Positions 54,850-64,000 of a DNA stretch of 64,000 bases are shown piece by piece. Where the stretch lies: assembly GCA_964036665.1 (NCBI GenBank), contig OZ038528.1:14824501-14888500 (forward strand), read 5' to 3'. Positions within the stretch are counted from its first letter, which is position 1. Each line of letters begins with the position of its first letter. Position numbers and translations under genes: made by a program. Below the pieces are notes generated by a model. It was not told where the DNA came from. It was given only the letters and a program-made list of their open reading frames with translations, and ran no database searches. This stretch comes from Gordius sp. MW1. Taxonomy: Eukaryota > Nematomorpha > Gordioida > Gordea > Gordiidae.

Positions 54850-56813
54850 ATTGAAATTGGGTTAACTCATTTACCTAAAAATGTGTGCCAATTTATTATC
54901 AACCGGTTTGCCATCTCCTAGGAGAGATTAGGGAATTTTACATTTTGAGTACTTAGCCTAATGTATTAAATTTTTTTATTAATTAAAAATCAAAGTAGAG
55001 CGTTTCGAAAACATTGCTTTTGGTTGAGTGAATTCATATTATTAATAGATCACACCTTAATTGAACAGACAGCTAAAAACCACATTCAGTTTCAACCCTG
55101 CGATAAAAAAGGAATTACCAAGTGTGTAGTGTACCTACTTTTGCGATGTAAACTTTTATTGATTAGTTTGGTGAGTGCTAACTAAGACGAATCAAATTTT
55201 GTAATGAGGTGGTTCGAGTCGATATAAAATTATGCGATCAAAAGTATTAAAATAACGAAAAGGGGCAGGTAAAAGCGTTTTAAAAAAATATTTTTTTTAA
55301 AAATGTAAGAAAACTTAGGGAGTAAAGAAGCAGGTCTTCTCTCAGCTAAACATTTAGTGTTCATTTAAAGTGTAATATTTCAAAAGAGCTAGTCTTAAAT
55401 TTTAGTTGTCCGGGGTTTAAAATTTAAAATTATTATAACGAATCCTAAGGCTGTTACATTTACGTTCGAAGCTTCTTATTTGTTTTTGTAAAATGAAGAA
55501 ATAAACTAATACATATCCTGCCATGTGAAAACTAAGATGGTTTTATGATATTAAAAACTATTATATTTTTAAAAGAAAGCAAAATTTAGAAACTTTATAT
55601 CAACTTGCTATAAGTACTTTGGTTCAAATAATGTTGAGTTATGTTAATCATAGAGCTAGTGATTATAAATAGTGTAAATAAAAATACTAACTTAATATAA
55701 CAACCCTCAAAACATGCTATATTAAGTAAAAAGCAAACTACATCATGACTTTCAATAATATTTTAGCTGAAGCATATTTATCACCTATATATATATCAAA
55801 TGAAAACGTAGAATGTTTAAAAAATGCACCACTAACTTATAGAGCGTTTAAACCTTAAATATGCAGTTATAAAATAAAACATCTTGGTTCCGTAAGTGTT
55901 GTTAGCGAGATAACATCCTTCGCGTTTGGCATTTAAATAAAATATAATTTGCTTTTTTGACATTACGTAAAGTTCATATTATGAAACAATTATAATTATC
56001 CAAAATATTCATTAGATTTACCAAGAAGTTCTCTAACCAGGTTGGTTTCGATCAAATGCTTCGATAAAACTCGATTTCAAATTTGTGCCCTTCTATTTTA
56101 AATGAAAACTCGTGCGAGTCCTTAAAAGTGAACTTTCATCGATTTTCATATATAGGTAGGAGTTGAAATCAAAAACCGTTTACAACTTTAATTGAATGTC
56201 CTTCAACCCCCTGCACCAATTAACAATTTTATGAGCTTTTAAATTTTAATTAAACAACCTAACTCACGGAATTTGGTGCAGCACTAAAGATAACTTTTAT
56301 TAACTATAACAATAATAAAATGAGCATGGAAACAGTAAACTTAATACAATTTCTATCTTTGGACTCAGTAAAACATAAATGACACGGTATTTCATTAATT
56401 TATACTTCTCGTTTATATAAATTGTATATAACCTATCATCCCTATTTTTCTGTTAATTTTTTGATGATACTTATAAGAGTTAAATTTAAAAAAATAGGGA
56501 AATAATTTTGAAAAGCTTTCTAGACAAGATATCTATAATAGTTATAATTTAAAAAAATCGTAAATTAATTTTGAAAAGCTTTTCCCTACTAGACAAGATA
56601 TAATTATTGCGTTCATTATTCTTTATTGTGTTACTTAAACTAAACCTAAATCGAAAAAATATGTTTTAGAATTATTATTTTTTGTAAAATTATAACAAGT
56701 TGTAAGATATTAAAAACGTAATATTATGGGCAAATTGAAATACTAAAATCACAGATTTTACATGGTAGCACTCAAAAGTCTGTATTTTATAATTTTAAAT
56801 ACACATAATATTT
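54850..56813. other. Intergenic AT-rich DNA
   Basis: No gene, inverted-end element or array that I can support, apart from a small imperfect duplication near 56510-56600 (TTTTGAAAAGCTTT...CTAGACAAGATAT). Confidence 0.5.
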
Positions 56814-56987
56814 GGTGGCCCGTCAACTCGCCGAAAACAATCTCGCCGAAAATAATGTCCCCCAGCTAAAAAATGTCCCCAAATTTGTGATTGGTTGATG
56901 GGTTAGGGTTAATAAGCTTGGGGACCTTTTTTAGCTGGGGGACATTATTTTTCGGCGAGATTGTTTTCGGCGAGTTGATAGGGCACC
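56814..56987. mobile_element. Mutator-like MITE, family F, copy 2 with intact long arms
   Basis: 174 bp with nearly perfect inverted arms of about 60 bp (GGTGGCCCGTCAACTCGCC ... and its complement ending GAGTTGATAGGGCACC). ATATTT abuts both ends (56808-56813, 56988-56993); the 9-bp duplication of copy 1 is not reproduced exactly. Confidence 0.88.
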
Positions 56988-56993
56988 ATATTT

Positions 56994-59195
56994 GGTGGCC
57001 TATAACGAAACTGGAATTGTCAGATTTGATGAACTAGTTGTAAAGAATATATAAAATTTGAATAAATAAAATATTATGAAAACGCGCAAAGAAAAGCTTG
57101 GTAGGAAGGGCGCTTGATGATGATATCTATTAAATGTTAATTATAATTTTCGTTATTTTAAAAAAATTGGAATTTAAAAAGGAGGCAGGCTACGCATATG
57201 ATGGAAACAGTGGCATTAAATACTTATTTTAGCGGTACAAATTTTCCTAAATATTGATAGGGAGGGTATGAGCGTCACGTTTAACTGGGTAACATCTTAA
57301 ACAGGCTGCTACTATCACTTTACCCCAAAATATCATAATTTTTCGATATAATCGCATTGAGGCGCATGATATCCAAGGTTAAATAAGGGGGGTGAGCCAT
57401 GCCCTATTTAATGTAGCTCGGTTCATACTGTCTCATAAATTATCGATTGCGTGCCAAGTATAATAAATATAACTTAATAAACCACAAGTTGCATAAAAAT
57501 TAATTTCTGCATTGCTGTATGTTTGACATATCAACATTACAGCATTTGCTTTTTTGGAGGGGAGGAGGTTGGAAGTTTAAGATAAATTTGGTGATAATTT
57601 CTATAATATACTAATTTTTTATTATAATAGTTCTATATAAAATTAATGATATATTTTTTCTGACAATGTCCATAAAAGCAATTATTAATGCATAAACGAT
57701 TAAAAATGCATAAGAAATCAAGATTCCTTTTATTACAAGGCCAATTTTTATGTATTTGCATGCAATGAAATCAGATATACAAGTAGGTCCTTTAAATAAT
57801 TAAAAGTTATTTTATAGTGTGTTTTACCTTTTCTATACCATGTTTTTGCTTTATAATGGAATTTATCAAAATTTCAAAAAAATATGTTAGATAAATTAGG
57901 ATTAATTAACTTTTAAATATGTCAGTTTGCCAAAATATCAAGTTAAAATATATATAGGATTTAATGTGATATTATTACAAAATTTAAGTTGTTTATATTG
58001 CGATAAATAAAAATGAAGTTCTGAAATTAATTATTAGAATTAAATTTTTTGGTAAATAGCTTATTTTATAACAATTATAGAATTATTATACCTTGGGTAA
58101 TGTGCATCCCATCGCTCATTTTTTAATTATATCTCGCCTCGGACGCTTTTGAAATAGTAGGAACAGTCTCAAAATAGTGACTTTTATAATGTCTTCATTT
58201 GGCACACAAGTCAAATTCAGTGTTGTCACTTGCCAATTAAAAGATGCTTAAGGTATAGCTTATGAGAAAAATGTGGATTAAGGGAGCAAATTGGGTTAAA
58301 TTTTGACTAAGGCCTTGAACAAGGGTAAAACATAGTGCCTTGCAAAAAAAATTATTATTAAAAATAGATATCTTAACATTTTGAAAGGGAACGATACCTA
58401 ATATTGTCAATCTGAAGAATTTTTAAAATGTATGGCATACTAAATAATATAATCGCTGATCATTCATGTGATTAGAAATATATTTTGATGGCTTTTTTTA
58501 TTAAACAAACGTTCATTATGAAGCTAATTGGTTAAAAAAACACATGTATGTTCTTGATATACTTTTTAATCTTGATTTATTAATTTAAAGGAAAAATGGG
58601 GCAGACGTGTTTGGTTGTGCCAAAATGATTTAAGCGGTAAATAATTCAACGTCTTCGCTACTTTTTTATCCTAACAATTCCAATTCCCCCTGTTGACGCG
58701 GTTCTTTTAGAGAGCCAATCATAAAATCCAATTGCATCCTCTGCCAGTAAATACTCCCTCTCTATAATTACTAGTGCTTGAGTCACATGTGGAACCCTCA
58801 ACTCATTTCCTTTAAGTTCCTCGGCCAAACCTCACGGATGACGCTCAGTACACCGCGATTAACTAAAATTAAATAATTTAAACCCAGAACCTCTACTTAA
58901 CCTTTCTTATGTAATATTATTTTAAGATTACATTCACCCGTAAAATCATTTCCATTTTATTCGGTGCGAAACTTATCGCCATCAAATAATAACTTAGAAT
59001 CATTGCTATTGGCCTTAGAATCCTTGTAGAGTTCGATTTTTTAATGGTTCATTCGCAGATGAGGCCTTATTAACACCTTTTTAACAAAATTCCCACAAAT
59101 TTTAAATTACTTTATATTAAGCTATGGTTCAATATCCAAGTATGTGATCGCCCGGAAGATATCTGTAAAGCCATTCATATATTACTCTATCTCAC
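56994..59195. other. Intergenic AT-rich DNA
   Basis: No gene seen. A lone family B-like right end (GGCAGGCTACGCATATG) occurs near 57185. Confidence 0.5.
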
Positions 59196-60009
59196 TCTGT
59201 TGTTTAATAAGCTCGTTAGCACAATGTGTGTTCGCTGTTCGGTGCACTATGTAGAACAGTAGCAAATAAAAATGCTCGAGCAGCGAGTCGAAAGAGCAAA
59301 TGTTCACAAGCATTGAGCAGATTGCCCGAGCAAAAACCGAGGAGCAGATAGCAGATTTAATAGATGCAATTGCTACGAGTTAGTAACTTTAAATATTTGC
59401 TCATATTATATATCATAAATAAATTTAGAACTTTGTCCCCCTCCCTTCATCTCCCGGGGGGGGGGCGGGTGATTTCTCCCCCCCCCCCTTTTTGTCCCCA
59501 TTCATCTCCCCTCTTTCTTCCCCAGGGGGAGGTGATTTGCCCTCTTACTAACCCGGGGAGATTTGTTCTCCCCCCCCCCTTATTACCCTATCACTTATGA
59601 AGAGGAAAGGGGGTAGAGGGTAAAAAACCCTTTACCCCCCCCCCTGCGGGTGAGAAATAGAGCACCCCTCCTCCCCCCCCTCTGTGGAAGGGAGAGGGGA
59701 GAAGGAGGGCAAAGTTTTTTAATTTATTTATGATATATAATATGAGCAAATAATTAAAGTTATAACCTCGTAGCAATTGCTTATATTAAATCTGCTGTGT
59801 GCTCGAGTTTCTGCTCGGACAATATGCTCAATGCTTGAACATATTTTGCTATTTCGACTCGGTGCTCAAGCATTTTTATTTGATACTGTTTTGTCTAGTG
59901 CAGAACAGCGAGCAAACATTGTGCGAACGAGCTTATTAAACAACTCGGTGTGCGTGCTCGAGCAAAGCACATAGTGAGCATTGCTCAGGCGAGCAATTTA
60001 ACAACACTA
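59196..60009. mobile_element. Long inverted-repeat element (family D) with C/G-rich core
   Basis: Left arm 59200-59440 and right arm 59705-59945 are inverted copies (GTTGTTTAATAAGCTCG, AATAAAAATGCT, GAGTCGAAA, CAATTGCTACGAG, GCTCATATTATATATCATAA). The right arm extends 60 bp further to AGCAATTTAACAACACTA, the family D end also seen at 11354-11526; the left end lacks this. The core (59440-59700) is C-runs on its left and G/C-runs on its right, able to pair across the centre. No transposase. Confidence 0.85.
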
Positions 60010-61036
60010 CATATTACCATCATTAGTTATGACCCATAGAGTTTATTGCGGGTTTACTTTGACATTATAAACCACAAAGTGCGAGTGCAACATTTTAATA
60101 ATAGTTAAATTAAATAAACTGTGGCATATTATGCCGAATTAATTTATCATTAATTATTGATTATTTTATTTTATTTGCATCTTGGTTAAATTACACTCAT
60201 TCCTGTTTTAACTTAATCTTTGCCGAATTTAAACTATCTCTTACTGATATACACACGCCACATGCACTGCATAATATTAAGATTCTATTTAATCGTAGTG
60301 ACATACACGCGCTTTGATTTTTGGATAAACTGTTCTAATAACGTATAATGCTGTATATCTTCTACACACATACACCGCACCCCTTACTAATCTTCCAATA
60401 TATAAAGTCCAATAGTATACGTCACACTCGTGCAACATTAATCAATCTCATCCAGAAAGATATGGGAAGAAACCCAACATATATGTTAACCTTATGTCAT
60501 ACGCAAAATATTATATGTAACATTTGAATATCATCATGAATCACAATATGGGACAACTCTCCCTCTTTTTTAATCATTATAAAATTGTGCTGGTGAAAAT
60601 CATATATAAAATTGCGCTGTGAAAATCGTTAGAAAATATATTGTGAAACGGCGTATTAATAAAGAACATAAAATTATTGAAGTTAGTATTAAGGAAGAAG
60701 CTTACAATATTGATGATAGCCTATTAAATTTACCTATTGGATTGAAGGATATATAAAATAAGGTAAGACAATTTAATTTAATTAAAATACATTTTATTTT
60801 TTTACATGGATAAAAATTGTTTGCTTATTTTAATTTTAATATTAATTTCAATAATTTTATTATATAATAAAAATTTTAGATTAATTTTAATTAAAGCCTT
60901 GATTCTAACTATTTAAGCATATTTAAAATATAACATAGATTTTTTCATAATGATTTATAAATATTTTATTTGAATATAAAATAAAATCGTGTTGTTTGCG
61001 TTCATTATTTACAAATTATTTTAATTTCTTTGAAAA
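60010..61036 (+). other. Leader of the gypsy element; LTR not resolved
   Basis: Should contain the 5' LTR and primer-binding site of the element below, but I cannot define its ends without the 3' copy, which lies outside the window. 60661-60759 is an open stretch reading NKEHKIIEVSIKEEAYNID, perhaps a coding scrap. Confidence 0.4.
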
Positions 61037-61756
61037 ATGTTTGTTAGTCAACCATCCATTCTACTGAATATTTATAATTGTTTACTAAGTGAACGTCTAT
61101 TAATTATTGCATTAATCCTGGTAATTATTTTAATGTTAGTATTAATTAAAGTTAAAAAGGTAGAAAAAGTTTGTGTTATTAGGAGTAAAGAGAAAAGACG
61201 TTGTTTCATATGTAATAAGTTATGGCACGTCAAGGAAAACTGTTTTCTGAAATATAAAGATTTTGGACAAAGGGTACAATTTAATCACCCATATTTCGAT
61301 AGAGAACATCGAGTTGGCCCGATGCGTAATGAGTGCTGTAAACATAATTGTAAATGTAATCTGGAAGGTCAGCGTTCGGTCCAGGAAAGGGCAGGGTCAT
61401 CCAATAATTACAATGGACTGCTAGCTTCGTCTAAAACGGTTATTTCACCAAAATTTGTATTTTTAAATTTTTTTAATTCTTCGCAGACACCTTATGTAAA
61501 TATTAATATTGAGGGTATCAATTTGAGTTTTCTCATTGACACCGGTTCCTCTATTAGTATTATGTCGCGTAAAACTTTTTTTAAATGGTGGCCGGATAGA
61601 CATATTAATAAAGTTAATATAATTGCCAAACAATTGGATGCTAAGGTAAATATATTAGGTAATACTAAGGTTCTAATATGCGCAGCAGAGGTAATGGTAA
61701 AATTGGAATTATATGTAATTGAAGATAAAATTGATAATATAATGGGATGGAATTAG
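61037..61756 (+). pseudogene. gypsy Gag zinc knuckle and protease segment
   Basis: The frame starts with a hydrophobic stretch (LLIIALILVIILMLVLI) that is unusual for Gag and may be out-of-frame leader. The CCHC knuckle CFICNKLWHVKENC and the aspartic protease block FLIDTGSSISIMSRKTF are clear, the Asp being the catalytic residue. Ends at TAG near 61755 after NIMGWN, close to the protease GxD/GWN block that normally precedes RT. Confidence 0.85.
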
Positions 61757-62083
61757 ATTAGAATTTTGGGTCCTATTACAAATTGGTGGGGAATATGTAA
61801 ACTAAATAATGTTGATAATTGTAAAATGGATTGTATTAATGTTTTGAGGGAAATGCCAGAGAACTTAGACACTACAAAACCGGGTATTTACAGGGCACTG
61901 AACTCAAATAATGAGTCAACCTTGGTTTTTGGGGCACTGAACTCAGTTAATGAGTCAACCTCGGTTTATGAGGAACGAGATTCCTTGGTTTCGGTAAGTG
62001 GTGTCAATAAGCATAAATTTGAATTATGGCATATTAAAATTGATAACATTAAAAAGAAATATAACTAAATTTTTAATGAAGAA

Positions 62084-62939
62084 TTGGGTTGTTTAAATAA
62101 TGTAATGATACGTGTTGATTCTAATGCTGTACCACGTTTTTGTCCTGCTAGACGCATTCCATTAATGTGGAAAGATGAAGTGCATCAAGTTTTAGATAAG
62201 TGGCTTAAGGATAACGAAATAGAACCAATTGAATTTTCGGGGCCACTCCCCTTGTGCCAGTTAAAAAGAGGATGGTACTATTAGAGTTTGCGCTGATTAT
62301 CGCGTAACAATTAAAAAATGGGTAATTGATGTTAAATATCCTTTGCCTAGATTAGAAATGGTTTTAGCTAACTTGAAGGGTAGTAGGTATTTTTCAAAGC
62401 TAGATTTAGCTAATGCTTATCTTCAACTTCGCATAGATGAAAAATCGGCTAAGTTGTTAACAATTAACACGGATAAAGGTCTCTATTCTTTTAAGAGATT
62501 ACCTTTTGGTTTAAGCGTGTCCGCTCCTATTTTTCAAAGGGCGATGGCATCTATATTTAATAATATAGATGGTGTATTTTTTTATTTGGACGATATTTTA
62601 GTTACTGGTTCAACTCAGGACGAACATGATTTACGTCTAGAGAGAGTATTAAATTTGATTAAAATTAAAAATTTACGCGTTTCTGCTAAGAAATGTAATT
62701 TCGGTACTGACCAGGTAATTTATTTAGGTCATGTAATAGTAGACGGTTTTGTTAAACCTAATTTAAAAAAGGTACAAGATATTAAAAATATTAATAGACC
62801 AGTTGATAAAAAAGAACTTGCATCGTTTTTAGGTTTAATGAATTATTACAGTATATTTATTGAAAATTATACAAATTATTCTGGTCCTCTTTATGAGTTA
62901 ACTAAAAATGATGTATTATATAAATCCAAGATAATTTAG
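62084..62939 (+). pseudogene. gypsy reverse transcriptase
   Basis: Fingers region PARRIPLMWKDEV and NEIEPIEFSGPLP, a frameshift around 62245-62275, then GTIRVCADYRVTI, FSKLDLANAYLQLRI (first catalytic Asp), LPFGLSVSAPIFQRAM and FFYLDDILVTG (the catalytic YxDD box is intact). It continues to LASFLGLMNYY before a stop at 62937. Confidence 0.93.
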
Positions 62940-62956
62940 ATAAATGTTTTAATTTC

Positions 62957-63280
62957 TTGAAAAATATTTTATTAACGGATCCGATTCTTAAATGTTTTGA
63001 TCCTGATAAAGAGCATATTTTGAAAGTTGATGCATCCAACACAGGTATTGGTGGTGCTTTATGTCAGATAGAAAACGAAATAGAGCATCCGGTTATTTAT
63101 TTTTCTCGCAAACTTACTAAGGCTGAACTTAATTATTCAGTCATAAAGAAAGAAGCTCTTGCGATGGTTTATGGTTTAAAACGTTGTCGAGAATATTTAA
63201 TTGGTAAAGCATTTACATTGTATACTGATCATAAGCCATTGGTAGCTTTATATGATAAAATTAATACGGAATTTTAATGG
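62957..63280 (+). pseudogene. gypsy RNase H
   Basis: KVDASNTGIGGALCQ, PVIYFSRKLTKAELNYSVIKK, EALAMVYGLKRCREYLIGK and LYTDHKPLVAL: the DEDD-type RNase H with its Asp and Glu residues. A stop near 63275 precedes RLQRWLLTL. Confidence 0.92.
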
Positions 63281-63349
63281 TCACCTCGACTTCAGAGATG
63301 GTTATTAACTCTGGGTAATTTTTCTTTAACTTTAAAATATTGAGAAGGT

Positions 63350-63973
63350 AAAAATAATCATTTGGCTGATGTTTTATCACGAATGAGTGCAAATAATATA
63401 ACTAAAGAGATATCGGTTACAAATAATAACGTTGTTAATGTAATAAAAGTCATCGATCTTGACAATATTGTCAAAGGTACTGAAAATAACGCTGAATTAG
63501 CGGATATTAAACAAATTATTACAGGTGTTAAAGATATTCAATATGTTCCTGTAGATTTTAAACATGTAATTAAAGAACTATATATTGAAGATAATGTAGT
63601 TAAACGCAATGATAAACTAATAATTCCTTTGGAACTGCGTAGTAATGTTTTAAATATTTTGCATGAAGGGCATGCAGGCATAGTAAAAATGAAGGAGCTA
63701 GCTAGACTATATGTCTGGTGGCCCAAAATTGCAAGGGACGTTGAGATCTATGTTCGGCAATGTGCTATGTGTAAATTAAAAGCAGCCATGCCACGTAGGG
63801 ATAAAAAGGCTCGATGGCCCCGTGCAGATGGTCCCTGGAGTAGAATTCATATTGATTTTTTTGAATTTAACAAAAAGAGATACATATTAGTGGTAGATGC
63901 ATATACAGGTTGGAATGAATTTAAAGTAATACACAATATATCTACAAAGGTTACGGTAATGTTTTTAAAATAA
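63350..63973 (+). pseudogene. gypsy integrase, N-terminal part
   Basis: LADVLSRM, then the HHCC zinc domain (H in LHEGHAGIVKM, YVWWPKIARDVEIYVRQC and C in AMCK) and the catalytic-core start WSRIHIDFFEF with the first Asp. A stop near 63971 and the window edge end the view. Confidence 0.92.
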
Positions 63974-64000
63974 TTAATTGGCGCACACGGTTTTCCGAAA

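Larger units (their letters stand above)
61037..64000 (+). mobile_element. Ty3/gypsy retrotransposon gag-pol, cut by window edge
   Basis: Successive blocks in family order: a CCHC knuckle of Gag (C-F-I-C-x4-H-x4-C, 61200-61245), protease (LIDTGSS, 61535), reverse transcriptase (62120-62850), RNase H (62957-63280) and integrase zinc-binding and catalytic start (63360-63990). The frame is broken by stops or shifts near 61755, 62068, 62270, 62938 and 63275, so this copy is inactive as read, but the lesions are few and it looks younger than the 23869-26650 element. Confidence 0.92.

Noticed and set aside
59364-59776. Open frames of 60-80 codons in the C-rich core, rich in Pro, Ser and Leu
   Set aside because: They come from CCC/CTC runs in an inverted-repeat element and mirror each other on the two strands.
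61037-61140. A transmembrane protein at the start of the gypsy frame
   Set aside because: The hydrophobic stretch precedes the CCHC knuckle in a pseudogene frame. A leader read in frame by chance is more likely than an envelope or membrane gene.
1-64000. CRISPR arrays, operons or prokaryotic mobile elements
   Set aside because: Gene structure is intron-containing and animal-like throughout. The tandem arrays have no spacer-repeat pattern.

Overview
This is AT-rich nuclear DNA from an animal, judged from three genes with spliceosomal introns whose predicted proteins follow animal orthologues from end to end. It is probably an invertebrate; I cannot fix the lineage. Introns of 36 to 41 nt sit beside introns of up to 5 kb. 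Tiny 5' introns occur in some flatworms and other lineages, but this is only a hint.

Layout. (1) 1-20278, minus strand: a Mediator subunit MED23 gene. I rebuilt 19 exons from the start codon (20278) to the left edge, where it runs out of the window (1337 codons in view, every splice phase consistent). Its introns hold hAT-like and piggyBac-like remnants and a 1.5-kb palindrome. (2) 20411-26650: a nest of LINE pieces, a decayed Ty3/gypsy element and nested non-autonomous DNA transposons. (3) 26800-35600: AT-rich intergenic DNA with several tandem arrays and a LINE 5' piece. (4) 35604-39005, plus strand: a TRMT5 gene (tRNA m1G37 methyltransferase) in four exons. Its probable first exon, which looks like a mitochondrial presequence, lies in a 108-bp tandem array that has an inverted copy about 1.5 kb upstream. 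(5) 39266-43966: two TTAA-flanked piggyBac-like elements, a Mutator-like MITE and nested hAT-like elements. (6) 45062-49973, minus strand: a phospholipid phosphatase (PLPP/wunen type) gene, six exons, N-terminus not found. (7) 49974-61036: noncoding, with several MITEs, LINE 3' ends and a large inverted-repeat element with a C/G-rich core. (8) 61037-64000, plus strand: a Ty3/gypsy gag-pol with a few lesions, cut by the window edge.

The three genes are unrelated housekeeping functions: transcription, tRNA modification and lipid signalling. They share no operon-like logic. I found no new multi-gene system. What stands out is (a) the density of non-autonomous transposons whose target-site duplications can be read directly (8 bp, TTAA or 9 bp) and (b) the rearranged 5' end of TRMT5, where an amplified exon and a LINE 3' tail together form the first exon and first intron.
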